This document shows positions 26,063 to 39,222 of a stretch of 64,000 nt of DNA, piece after piece. Each line of letters begins with the position of its first letter. The stretch's first letter is position 1. The position numbers were made by a program, and so were the translations under genes. Origin of the DNA: Latrodectus hesperus (lineage: Eukaryota; Arthropoda; Arachnida; Araneae; Theridiidae); contig CM075853.1 of assembly GCA_037975125.1 (NCBI GenBank), forward strand, positions 28,634,295 through 28,698,294. Direction: 5' to 3'. The notes under the pieces were generated by a model that saw only the letters and a program-made list of their open reading frames with translations, had not been told where the DNA came from and made no database searches.

Positions 26063-28282
26063 TTAACTATATTTCTGTTAGTAATATGATCAGGAAAAAA
26101 AGAAGAAAAGAGAAATCATGACCATTCATTAAGTACATTTGGGATGAAATATCATTAGCAATTGGATCATGAATCGGTATTCTCTTATTTCGTCTTAATC
26201 ACTGCTGCGTCAATTGCCCTCAATCTTTCTTTCCTTTTTTTCAATGAACTCTTTGTCGTTTGAAGAAGCTTTCCTTTTCAGCTGCCAACAAGAAAAGAAC
26301 TCAACGTCACTCAAGACAATGACTCCTTATTATTTTCTTAGATTTATATCTGAAGAATGGTGGAAGCGATTTTTTTTCTTTGAGAAGATTTGGATTTGGT
26401 TAGTTAACTATATGTCATTCTTGATGTTTCTTCTGAGATTATTTTTGATAAAAATGTACTTTTTTCAGTGGTATTCTTCTGAAAGGTTCAAGATATTTAT
26501 TAATTTTTTATTTGTGTCTTTGGTAAAGAGTATTAATATATTGTTGCACTGTACACTGTTACTATTGTAAGTTTAATATGCTGTTATTATTATATGTTTT
26601 CATACACTGCAAAGAATTTTTATTTATTCATAAAACTGATTAAATTTGAGGGGCTTAACTTTAATAAATACTTCAAGAATATTCTTAGTGAGAAATTAAA
26701 ATCCACACGCACATATATACATAAATTTATTTAAGAAAATATTGGTTTTACAAAAATGTTTCATCTTTATTGTTTTGTTTCTTTTCATAAATATTACAAA
26801 ATGTTTCTACAAATATCAATATTTGATGCAGCAAATAACAGTTTTCAGTTGTTAATGGAGATTAGTAAATTCATTAGAATTATTAAATTATAAATAATGA
26901 TAAAAACAAATTAATTAATTGATACACATTTAAAATAAAATATTTCTTTACGGTTATAATATTTATAAAATCTTTCATTTATTATTTTATGATAAAATTT
27001 TCTTCATTTTATGTACTTAATATTGAGAGCAAATTGAAAATCTGTATGGATAATAAATTTAATGGCAATTTTTAAAAGTGAAATTTTAATTTCTTATCGA
27101 TTAAGCAAGATTCGTGAAGTAATAACAATTTAAAATACTACACAAGAACAAATTATTTTTGAAAATAACATTTTGGATTTTTAAACTTAAATTTTTACTC
27201 ACATTTAATTAATATGATTTACAAGGTTATATTATTTGTTTTGTAATTCTGAGATACACAGTTAAATATGTTACAAATATAACGGGAATAGTGAATTTTT
27301 ATATAATTATTTCCATTTTCTCGAAAAATAATGTCTTAGTTTAAACTGTATTCCGAATTGTTTGACTTTGTAGGCTATTGTAATTCCAACAGATGTTGAT
27401 AAATAATATTAAAGTATAATAATAATGCTATACGAGAGATTGTGTAGCTTTATGTAATTCTTATATTATTAATTTAAATATTAATTTATTGAAATCATAT
27501 ATTTTCATAAAATTCTTACTTGTTTCCAGTAAAAAATTTGAAGAGTAATTTTTCACACCACTTTGTGATAAAATCAATCTTTCATCATCCTATTTAAATG
27601 TAAATTAGCTAACCTTGCAAAGTTTCAGACTCAAAAAGGAAAACTTTTGATACACCGATAGTTTTAATTAGACAGTAATTAAATGACCTCCTGTTTCAGA
27701 TTAACTACTGTTACCTAGCATATTCTGGCAAAAATAAAATATTTCTTAAAGCTAAAACGAGAGCAGATGTATCCTAAAAAAATGCAAATAATATGCGGCA
27801 TAAGTTTACAAAATTTAATGAATGTTGCTTTCATAAAATGCACATGATTTCAGTAATTATATACAGCATAAAATTAATTGGTAGTCATTTTCCCTTTTTT
27901 TTATAAATCTTTTGAATTTTAATAAATTTTGAAAAAAATTGTAAGCTTTTTAAAATTGAGGAAATACGCAATATTTTATAAAGAAAAAGTTCTTAAAAAT
28001 TATGTCATTTTTGAAATTTTAAGTTCAAAATTATCTTTATACTATCAGAGTTTAAAATAAAATAAAAGCTAATAATACTAAGAAAATTATCTGTCACTAG
28101 GTTTTAAAAGCATAAATGATAAGGTTTGCATTAAATTATGAGTTTGGTTTTTCATACTACATATAGTCCTTTTTGCAAAGAGAGTTATGACTATTTGAAA
28201 TGAAATGAAATTCGACAGAAATGATAAATACAGGATTTCGTTAAAAATGAATTCCAAACAATTAATAATTATTTGAAATTCA
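26063..28282. other. AT-rich stretch; mixed-composition patch at 26063-26420
   Basis: The patch is less AT-rich and lies on both sides of a pyrimidine-rich run near 26218-26250. The 26214-26570 open frame has no ATG start at its 5' end and no known domain. The remainder is plain AT-rich DNA. Confidence 0.4.
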
Positions 28283-28735
28283 CTTTTAACCATACCAAAC
28301 ATATTGATATCCATACCAAACATTGTCTTTAATATCTATACCAAAGTTGTTGTTAATATCTGTACCAAACGTTGTTGTTGTCGTCTTGTGTCACCTGGGC
28401 AGGCATTACGGGGTGCACTGCTCCATTTTTTCAACTGAACCATATTTTGGTGTGGAGTCCGACTTTCTCAGTACACACTTACAATAGGTACCCGTTTACA
28501 GGGTAGGCAAACATTTACAACCCATTCATACAAAGAAAGGACAAGACGAAATAGACAGAGAGAGAAAGTACATCGATGCTCGAACTAGGATTCGAGCCCA
28601 GGACCTCCCTATCCACAATCAGGTACTCTGACCACTAGAAAGGATGGGCGGCACCAAACGTTGTTGTTAATATCTACTCCAAATGTTGCTGTTAATATCT
28701 ATACCAAATGTTGTTAATATCTGTACTAAACGTTG
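28283..28735. repeat. Minisatellite of about 25-28 bp units, split by a SINE
   Basis: Units of the form GTTGTTGTTAATATCTGTACC AAAC repeat at 28283-28379 and resume at 28653-28735 with small changes in length and sequence. The gap between is a family C SINE. About seven units in total. Confidence 0.8.
28380..28652 (-). mobile_element. tRNA-derived SINE, family C, inserted in a minisatellite
   Basis: Minus strand: head GTGGTCAGAGTACCTGATTG with B-box-like GGGCTCGAATCC, body matching family B (TCTCTCTCTGTCTATTTCG, GAATGGGTTGTAAATG, ACCCTGTAAACGG), then a different tail (AAGTCGGACTCCACACC, CAGTTGAAAAAATGG) shared with 47148-47404. The 16-bp word ACCAAACGTTGTTGTT stands at 28364-28379 and 28653-28668, a target-site duplication, though the host repeat itself contains this word. 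Confidence 0.85.
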
Positions 28736-30480
28736 GAAATTATTGCTGAAAGAAACGCTCGAGACAGACCCTCCACCCACTTTCTCAGCTGGTAAACGAG
28801 GGATATAATAACTAGGATTTCCAGGAAAATTGAGGGAACATTTTTCAGTTATTCGATATGTACTTGAAATTGAATGAAATTCCAAACTAGGGGTGTTTAT
28901 ATCGAAACAATTATAAATTAAAATATCTTATTATTATAAGGGATTAATATTATTAATTTCATGAATACCAGATCCCTTTAAGAAAAATTAGCCTATCGCA
29001 TGTTTTGACTTCTAAACTTTCAATGAAATTGATTCTATTAAAGTTTGAAATTTTAATGGCTGCTTGTCATAAAAGGTTTTTATATTTTATGTTTTATTAT
29101 GCTTTAGGATAAATTATTTATATAATGTTTATATTTATCCTCTTAACTCTTCCTTGAATTAAGCTATTATTATCTTAAGTTTCTAACAATCTGAAAATTT
29201 CTAGTATAATTTGTAATGATTTTCAATATTTCTGCGAAACATTATATATGAATATTCATCTCATCTTTAAATTTGTTCATCTGTGTACATGAATTAAAAA
29301 GTGAAATGCCCTAGTAAACAAGTAATACCATCGTATATAAACCAAATGAATAGTATATATGAATTAAACTGAATTTAATTTTTTCATATAATATATTTTA
29401 GACAAAGAAGAAACTATAAATAAATATAGCCAATAAAATTATTCTGAAAGTAATTTTCTTCTAATATAAAATGCTCATATTGGTTCAAACATTATAAAGT
29501 TGTTAAAAAATGGTGAAGTTCAGAACTAAGCCATTGAGATAGGAAATAATAAAATAATTGTTATAAGATATTTAAAAATTTCGTACTATTTAGTTTGCAT
29601 CAGTTTATATAATGTTCTCAAATTTTTATAGTGATTTTCGATATTTCCTTTAATTTCACAATGTAATTTCTTTCATGCAGGTTGTTACAGAAGTTTTTGT
29701 TTAAAATAATAAAATTAGGTTAATGAATCAATAATATAATTGTTGTTTCATTCAAAACTATGTATAAATTTATTAGCATATTTCATTTAAAACTATATAT
29801 AAATTTATTATCAGAGACATTTTTTAAATTGTTTTTCAGAGACTTAAAACATTCTCAATAACACGATACTGTATTCAAAATTTTCCATAATATGATTAAA
29901 AACTATTTTAATAAAAATATAATGATTCATATTTTTCAGAATTTTCATTACATTTCTAATTTTTAAATATATTTAATTTATCAAAATATGAAATTTTAAA
30001 ATTTCCTTTTCCTAAATCCTTTTTATTTTTAGAAGTCTACTTTTAAGAATCTCATAAAAAGGGATTTTTAATAAATTCTGAAGCAATAAATTATTTATGA
30101 AATGATTTTATCATTGAATAAAATAAATTTATAAATTATGAAACAATTCTATGAAATTAAATTTCTCATTATATTATTAAAAACTATCGAAAATTTTTCT
30201 AATTTATATTTTTAAAAGCATTCCTTTTTTAATTTATGAATATTTAATGGAAATTAAAAGTGAACTATTTTATAACTTGAAATTATTATCTGATAAATTG
30301 AGATTTATTAGTTGACTGCAAAATTCATGATTAATTCTAAACTAATTTTGTAAAAGAATTTTCTAAATATATGTATCCAACTCAGTAAATAAAAGGGAAA
30401 TTAGCTGTATCACTAATAATCTATAGTGACATAAATCACTTTCATATATTTTTCTTTTCCTGTTATAAAAAAGTGCTAAC
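28736..30480. other. AT-rich stretch
   Basis: 28736-28890 is mixed in composition without a family signal; the rest is plain AT-rich DNA. Confidence 0.45.
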
Positions 30481-30850
30481 ATAGGAGAACGGACGTGCAA
30501 AAATAATATAAAAACCGGAAACACACATTTCTGATTTGTGTTACAAAGCGTATGAAATCTCGTCTCTTGAAATATTAAGACTTGACACGAAGCAAAATTG
30601 ATTATAAGTGCTGTGGAATTGATTACGGTTTCTGCTAATCAATCAGCACTGAAAAAAATCGAGGCCCATGAATGACAATAGCCGCATGGGATGACAAATT
30701 TTGAATGATTGTGTTCGGAGTGAGTTAATATTCGTTGATTGCTTTTCGGGCTATTGACCAAGTTGGCAAGCAAAATTCTTCCCTTGTGATGAAATATGCA
30801 GCTTCTAGAGAAGGTATGTATCGAGAAGTAAAGTCTGCATCGCACTGATT
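30481..30850. other. GC-richer unique island, candidate regulatory element
   Basis: Composition and word variety differ from the flanks. Contains GCTAATCAATCAGCACTG, TGACCAAGTTGGCAAGC and a donor-like GAAG|GTATGT near 30812, but the surrounding frames are interrupted. No protein family recognised. Confidence 0.3.
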
Positions 30851-32513
<1,663 letters not shown>

Positions 32514-32516
<3 letters not shown>

Positions 32517-33378
32517 CTTTCAGTAAATATTCTTACAAATAAGTAATTTGAATATTCAGAAGCGCTTTATCATATGAAAATTATATAAAAAAGAAACAAT
32601 ATTAATGATTTTCATAATGTAAAATACTTTAAAAAATAAGATATCATTTATTTATCACATGTACATGTTTCTGTTAAAAACGTGTGTTAACTTTATAATT
32701 ATTTGCTAGGTTGTTGTTTTCTTAAATTCTTTTACTACCCATACGAATACAATAGCTTTTAAAGTTCAGTCGCACTATATTTTGATGCTTTTTTATTCCT
32801 GTTTTCAATACTGAAACTCAATTAGAACTATAAAAACAAATTAATCAAAACTGTGAAAAAATGAAGAAGAGTAATTAAATAAACAAAAAAAAAAAAAAAA
32901 AAAAGAAATAAAAATTGGCGGAATTGATGAATAGAACTTTTTTTATATCTTATTTATTTGAACACGTTTTACTTTGCCGAATTCGATGAGTTAATTTAAT
33001 TTCATTTCCTTTTAGAAGAACACATAAAAAATAAATGTACTTAAAAGAAAAATTAAAGTTATAATTACTTTTAAAATCAATTAAATTTAAGTATTTTATT
33101 GACATATTTTAAGTTAGAAAGATAAATATTTGTAGCACTTTTAAAAATATTTCTAATTATTGTCTTCAAATTTTTACATCAAAATGTAAAAATGACACAA
33201 TTTTCTTTTGTTTTAGAAAATTATATTTAGGAAGTTATATTTTTTGGTGAACGATATTTTTTTTAAATAATTTAGATCATTATTTGAACTCTGGAATTAG
33301 AATTTCTGTTTTATTCAAGCTATGAAATTGTATTTGTTTTTAGGAATATTACAATACATTTCACAATATTATGATAAA
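32514..33378. other. AT-rich stretch
   Basis: Contains a run of about 20 A at 32886. Nothing else recognised. Confidence 0.5.
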
Positions 33379-33557
<179 letters not shown>

Positions 33558-34578
33558 TGTAGCTTGAAATATGTTTCCAAAAACATTTTATAAATAAATG
33601 TAATCAAATAGATTTTAAAAAAAGACTAAAAAATGTTTTTAAGCATAAAAAAATTAGATTAAAAAAATCTGTTCAATTAATATTTTATGGTATAGAGTGG
33701 AACATTATAAACTCAAAGGAATTTTTAGAAAAACTATTTTTAATTGCAGTTTTAATTCGAATAAGTAATCAAATTATTTATTTTACTGCAAATTTATGGG
33801 TAAAAATGATTTATTGCAGACATAAAGCAAGATATTTATTCTTATTAACAAATAAAAAGTGAATTTTAAGCATACATCAACATAATGCTTGATAACGAAA
33901 TGTTTCTAACACATTTAACTATAGCAAATAGAATGGAGTTACTATTATCAATATTTCATTGGCGAACAGTTTGCTTCAAATGTCTGAAACACATGCAATC
34001 CATTAACTCGTTTATCTTATCTGTATCTATAGATTTGTCTGCACGGCTTTCGTGCTTGACATAAATGCGATAGATTTAACCCTTCTTGAGTATAACATTT
34101 ATCAAACTTGAACTCAACTTTGAAACAGCTGTGTTATATTTCTATAACTTAAAGAAAAATCGTTTCTACTGGTATATTTTGCAATAGCATATATTTGGTG
34201 TGTGAATTTGTATAACAATTATTATGATTACCAGCTGTTTTTCTAACATATGTCTGTGCAAAGTTTCAACCGCACTGTTCGTTATTTGACATAAAGTGTA
34301 AAAGATAGAATAAGTAAAGGTTTTTACCAATTAAATACTCTTAAAACCCCACCCACTTTTAAAAAGTAATGGTTCTGTTTCGTCCATGTTATAAAATGAG
34401 GCCCGAAAAAACGTTGAGACGGAAGGGTACTTCCTTCGGTGAGCACCCTCTTTTAAACTAACACTACTATAATCACACATGACGTACAAGGACAGTACTT
34501 CATCTGAAGTGGCATTTATGGAATATTTTATCAAGAATTCATTTCATATCTGTATCAAAGAATCAATTTTGAGAATTT
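33558..34578. other. AT-rich stretch; mixed patch at 34340-34510
   Basis: The patch at 34340-34510 reads on the minus strand SLKEGAHRRKYPSVSTFFRA..., which might be a transposon scrap, but no family could be named. Confidence 0.35.
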
Positions 34579-34620
34579 TTACCATAGTCAAAAGATGATC
34601 TTCTTACCATAGTCAAAATA

Positions 34621-34956
34621 AGTCACACGCACCATATGGGGGCACTACACATAAACTCACTTTTCTCCTAAATTGTATTTTATATAATAAAATGAATACC
34701 ACAGTTAGTCTAGGAATGTAAATTACTACAAAATGAAACCATTTATCTGTATATCCATTGGGCTTTTCTTAAGATATACGGGAATTTTGAAATCAATCTA
34801 AGCGAGAATCAGAAGTCACCTGCACCATAGTTGCGAACTACACGAAAACTCACTTTTCTCCTAAATTATTTTTTATATAATAAATTAATACCACAGTTAG
34901 TCTAGGAATGTAATTTACTACTAAATGAAACCATTTATTTGTATATCCATTGGGCT
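34621..34956. repeat. Tandem duplication, two units about 193 bp apart
   Basis: Units at 34621-34764 and 34814-34956 share long blocks: AACTCACTTTTCTCCTAAAT, ATACCACAGTTAGTCTAGGA, and GTATATCCATTGGGCT. Identity is high, so this duplication is younger than the one at 16410. A 13-bp repeat ACCATAGTCAAAA precedes it at about 34579 and 34606. Confidence 0.82.
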
Positions 34957-35193
34957 GATTTGATACAACATGCTGCTTTCTGCCTGATTTTTTTCACAGG
35001 TAAAGGACAATATCTATCTCCAATAAGGGGAAATTCATTGAAAATTTCCAGGCATACACCTTAAGAATCATGACTTTTGAAACATGTCCCGCTGCTCAGC
35101 AGATGTTTTGGAAGAACTTTGAAGTTTTCCCCTCTGAAGTGCATATTGGGTTACGGGGAGTTCAAAAATCATGATCTAGACGTGACAGTGTTG
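34957..35193. other. Unassigned mixed-composition stretch
   Basis: Two copies of AATCATGA(C/T) lie at about 35066 and 35167. No family recognised. Confidence 0.35.
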
Positions 35194-35415
35194 ATCTGCG
35201 GTGGCTTAATTGGCAAGGGCATCGTTCTCATTATCGGAAGGTGGTGAGTTCGAATCCCGACTTAACTGAAGATCCGTCGTGTTTACTAAAATTAGGCGTG
35301 GTAGCAATGTCCTCCTAGTGAAATGATACCTCTGGGGGTGGCAGATCAAGTATTGAGGGTTTTCTGTTTGGTCTTTGCTTCAAAATTACGAACACTCCAA
35401 CCGACTGCTTCTATC
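35194..35415 (+). mobile_element. tRNA-derived SINE, family D, copy 1
   Basis: Head CTGCGGTGGCTTAATTGGCA with B-box GAGTTCGAATCCCG (35246-35259), followed by ACTGAAGATC(C)GTCGT, GGCGTGGTAGCAATGTC, AGTGAAATGATACCTCTGG, GGCAGATCAAGTATT. The same order recurs at 48472-48745. No acceptor stem, so not a tRNA gene. Confidence 0.78.
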
Positions 35416-36148
35416 TAACTGGTAGAACCCAACCCAGGGCTTGGTACAAAGAAACATACAGGGAAACATGCCGGGGAAGAACAACTATATGACAATGGTT
35501 CTAACCCATGATCTTGTATTCACTAGATAGGCACTCGAACTATACTTAATGCAATAAACCGTATTTAAAATAAATATAAATTAACTCAATAATACATATA
35601 TCTCGCCATATCATAAAGTGGAAATAAATTTTCATATTGTTTGTTTATTTTATTTAACGGAGAATGGACATTATACAAGTCAAAGAAAGTACGTCATGCT
35701 CATTTTAATCATAAAAAAAGTACATTATACTTCATTCTTTTTTACTTATTTGAATAAGGTATCAAGGAAATTACATTTTCTTCTCAAAAAGAAAAAATTC
35801 TAGCTTTATTGTCTTCTATATTCCTCCAATGACCGTTTAAATGAATAACATTTAAAATTAAGTTTGGTTGTTTTTGTTAACTATTTGACTAGAATTCATA
35901 ATTATGGCATTGTTTTTTTTTCATTTTTCCATTAATAACATTTGGGAAATTTTTAAGTTAACAAAATGTTAAATAATTTGAAACATTCACTTAATTCCAG
36001 AAATCTCTATTCAGAATATTTATTTACCGTTCAGATAATGCAAGATGAGAAAATGTTTGATCAAATCACTGCAAAAACTTCTTTTTTTTAAATCAATGGT
36101 AGAAATTTAGAATCACCTGAAATTTCAGTTTACTTTTTTAATGTTCAC
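35416..36148. other. AT-rich stretch with a possible tRNA-like scrap near 35490-35540
   Basis: The reverse strand at 35540-35490 has a weak B-box-like TGGGTTAGAACC, too weak to call. The remainder is AT-rich. Confidence 0.35.
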
Positions 36149-36212
36149 AATCTTCTTTTACACTAATTATTTTTATTAGAATAAAAATAATTAGATAGTG
36201 TAAAAGAAGATT
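36149..36212. repeat. Long near-perfect hairpin
   Basis: Left arm 36149-36177 (AATCTTCTTTTACACTA then ATTATTTTTATT) pairs with 36180-36212 except for a 4-base bulge (TAGA region), leaving a two-base loop. Described from sequence only; the loop is too small for a typical microRNA precursor. Confidence 0.85.
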
Positions 36213-37070
36213 ACACTCATTATATATATTAATCTTTATAAATTGTTATTTCTTAACCAATTATTTTTTAAAAAAACTATCTTACACTGTTCTATCATTT
36301 TCATATATGTTTGCAAATAGAAAACTTCACGCTTATGTTTCCATAATTTTTAATTATTTTTTAACTGTACAATAAAGAGCATTTTTAACACATTTTTTGC
36401 CACCAAAATTTATATAACCATCCTCAGAAGCCAAATGTACTGTCCGTCATTTATAAAAATTCACATAAAAAATTCAAACACGAAATTTAAGAGCCATGCA
36501 TTAAAATATAAAATAATGCTTCGTTAACATGATTCAAAATATCTTTGGTCAATCTCTCTAGCTGCACTAAAAATATAACGCATATAACTTATCATAGTTG
36601 ATCGTCCTTTACGAGGAAGCACCAGGCCAGCACGTCCGTGCCAGCGAATGCATTTTAATAGAAATTACTTTTAATTTGTTTGTTTAAATATTCAAGTACT
36701 ATTTTCTGAGAGTGTTATATAGGAAATATAAAATAATTACTTACACTGAAAATTTTCTGAAAAAATTGAGAGAATGCTTTGACAGAATTTTATGCGCTGT
36801 AAAAACATTTTGGAACTAAAAGTTGTGTAGTTTATTTCTAAGAACTTTCATTTTCTGCTTTAAGAGCATATATAAATACAAGGGGATAAAAAATAAAATA
36901 TAAATAATTTAGTAAAAAAAGAAAAAATTTAATATTGATTTAAGCAGTGCTTTAGTCTTAAGATTTAAAAGAGATTGTTGAAAAATATCGCAATTATTAA
37001 TTTAGAATTCTATTAATTAATGAATTTTTAAAAAATTTAAATTGTCTTTGCCCATTTAAACTAACCATAA
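36213..37070. other. AT-rich stretch
   Basis: A short GC-rich patch at 36600-36650 holds the palindrome GCACGTCCGTGC. Nothing else recognised. Confidence 0.45.
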
Positions 37071-37440
37071 AGTGGATGGTTTGTCTTGTCTTGCTTTTTC
37101 TTCTGTTCTATTGTCATCGTATTCATGGTTTGAATCACAGGGAAAGGTCTTCTCAAAACGACGCTTTGGTCTTTATAAAAGAAAGCGTTTTATTAACAAA
37201 ATGAACTTCAATAATATTCTCAGATATTCGATGGTGAACTTCGCCTTGTTTGCTGCCGCTCGAAGAATGCGATATGATGGCAAGCAGCAAATTCATCGAC
37301 AATTGGGATTTACGACACCGTCTCAAGACGATGTCATAATTAACTATGCGGGAGTTAGAAGAAACATTATCTGACGTCATGGATATTTTAAACCAATGAG
37401 AATTCCCATAAATTGGAGTAATAATGACCTTAATAGGAAA
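37071..37440. other. GC-richer unique island with a perfect CRE-type palindrome
   Basis: Includes TGACGTCA at about 37372-37379, the consensus CREB/ATF site. An open frame of 100 codons (37072-37374, plus) crosses the island but shows no known domain and conflicts with an equally open minus frame. It lies about 1.5 kb upstream of the stum-like leader, so an upstream regulatory element is a reasonable inference. Confidence 0.35.
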
Positions 37441-37881
37441 GGAAGAAACAACCTTTTATGGTCAACAAAAGAGAATTTTGAAAATAAAAGCTTTCGCACT
37501 TTAATTTTAAGGTTTTACAGATAATATAAATGATTTTATTTGTTATACTATAAAACACTTTTTGAACACAAAAAAACAATTTAATCTAAAAATTATGTAA
37601 GAAATGAGCTAGAAATAACATCTAATTGTGCTGAAGGTACAAGAGCTGAAACCACGAAACAATAAATAAAACAGCAAATCTCTGCCAAAAGCTCGATCAT
37701 ATCCTCTATGAAATTGGGAGCATATTTAGTTGAAATTCGCATGTAATTGTAAAATTGTTCATAAAGATTTTTAGGCAGGTCTTTTGACCAAATCACTTGG
37801 AATTGTTTAGTACTTTTATTAACATAAAATCAAATTTTAATTTAAATGAGGATCATATCGTCTTTTAAATTTTTATATATA
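37441..37881. other. AT-rich stretch
   Basis: Nothing recognised. Confidence 0.45.
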
Positions 37882-38767
37882 CAGCAATCCTCATTACATA
37901 ACACGGTACTCTTATAATGCGTTTTTATATTAGGTGATTTCATGTCCATTGTATGACACGTGTTTTCCCCCATATAACGTTATATTTCGGTACTGCGAAA
38001 TTTATAATGATTTGTACAGTTCACACAATTTATTTCGCGTACGTTTGCACATTGTGTCAATTGTGTTCTTATAAAATTAAATTAAATTATATTATTGAAT
38101 TTCAAACTATCTCCTTAAAAAATATCGATGGAACGTTATTTCAGATAGCTCCTACAGCGAATAAACATATAGTAAAATTGTTTTTGGAATTATTTGATTT
38201 ATTTGAAATGAATTTTTTTTAGTTACATTTGTATAATTTTTTTTTATTTAAAATGTTCTTAATTTGATTTCAATAAAACGCTCACATTTCTTTCATAACA
38301 TATTTTTTCTTTAATATTTGATTTAAACTCCCTTTAGCGAGAAAAATTAAACGCGAATCATTTGTACATAACGCGTTATACAAGGTCCTACGAACGCGTT
38401 TTACGAGAATGCTCGCTTTTTCCCATAACGCGGAACTGTTGTTGTTGTTGTTTACTAATGACACTTGGACAAGCCAAGCTCGCTATGCTATGCGATTAAG
38501 TCGATTGGGAGCGTCTTTCGTTTTAATCAGAGCACCATGTAGGTGAAAGTACGACTTTGCTCTACACACATTCCATAGGAACCCGTTTATAGGGTAGGCA
38601 ACCATTCACACCTCATTCATACAAGGAAAGGACAAAGACAGGAAGATAGAGAGAGAAAGTACATCCATGCCCGCACCGGGATTCGAACCCAGGACCTCCT
38701 TATCCGCAGTCAGGCACGCTGACCACTAGACAAATATACCTTGTTATAGGAAGGATTAATACATATG
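37882..38767. mobile_element. pogo/Tigger-like MITE with subterminal TATAACGCG repeats and a nested SINE
   Basis: The left end reads CAGCAATCCTCATTACATAACACGG; the right end, reversed, reads AATCC TTCCTATAACAAGG. This gives an imperfect terminal inverted repeat with TA at each side. Inside both ends lie diverged copies of TATAACGCG (for example TATAATGCG, GTATGACACG and CATATAACG on the left; CATAACGCG, GAACGCG and CATAACGCGG on the right). The central part is AT-rich with no transposase. A family B SINE splits the right end. Element class is inferred from the repeats and TA flanks. Confidence 0.5.
38438..38735 (-). mobile_element. tRNA-derived SINE, family B, nested in the MITE
   Basis: Close relative of 12159-12458 on the minus strand: head GTGGTCAGCGTGCCTGACTG, B-box GGGTTCGAATCCC, CCTTGTATGAATGAGGTG, ACCCTATAAACGGG, then the tail shared with family A (GAAAGACGCTCCCAATCGAC, CTTGTCCAAGTGTCATTAG). 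The first bases of the head (GCCGACCAACTT) are lost. No clear target duplication was seen. Confidence 0.88.
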
Positions 38768-38940
38768 TATATTAAATAATTTTTCATTTTAATTAAAATT
38801 CAAATAATATTTTGTAATTAGCTGTAATAATGCTAATAATGAATTTTATATTGTTAGCATTTATATATCAAGCTTATTTAAGTATATAGTTAAATGTAAA
38901 AAAATAAAATTCAAAATAACTCTTGGTAGTTTTTATGTAG
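38768..38940. other. Short AT-rich gap between the MITE and the stum-like leader
   Basis: No TATA box at a convincing distance and no repeats. Any core promoter of the leader would fall here or just inside 38941. Confidence 0.35.
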
Positions 38941-39222
38941 GGGTGAAATCTCAGGCGTGGAATGAAAGCATAAAACAAAGCCGCAGAATCAGTAGCGATT
39001 TTTCGTCTGGCTCGGGAGAAAACGGGAGTCGCCAAAGCTTGGCGATCGGAGAGACCGAGGGTATTTCCACGCGGGAAGTGCCGGGCAACCCCCTGCCAAG
39101 CATTCGTCTTGCCGTAGCGGCAGTCTACCGCACTTGCAGCAGAAGTGAAGGAACACGGGACTAAGCCAGCCAGATCCCCTGGTCCGCCCACACGGAAGGG
39201 GACCCGGAAAAGGAGGAGGAGG
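38941..39222 (+). promoter_or_regulatory. GC-rich leader / probable 5' UTR and promoter-proximal region of the stum-like exon
   Basis: Base composition changes sharply from AT-rich to GC-rich at about 38940 and stays so through the coding exon. An arthropod-type initiator motif TCAGT sits at 38989-38993, but no TATA box or clear downstream promoter element was seen. All frames contain stops before the 39223 ATG, including TAG at 39115 in the coding frame, which fits untranslated leader. It could instead be part of a larger first exon with its start elsewhere. The transcription start is inferred only. Confidence 0.4.

Noticed and set aside
25794..26063. Small secreted peptide on the minus strand (MYTFFLFLFMSSADS...)
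   Set aside because: The hydrophobic start resembles a signal peptide, but the start context is weak, the tail is Asn/Ser-rich, no cysteine pattern exists and AT-rich DNA makes Phe/Leu runs by chance.
26214..26570. 118-codon open frame with hydrophobic stretches
   Set aside because: Its listed start is TTG, which would not serve in an animal gene, and Phe-rich runs come from T-rich DNA; no domain recognised.
36149..36212. MicroRNA precursor
   Set aside because: The loop is about two bases and the stem almost perfect and very AT-rich, unlike typical Drosha/Dicer substrates.
37072..37374. 100-codon open frame on the plus strand
   Set aside because: An equally open minus frame overlaps it and neither matches a family; kept only as a composition island.
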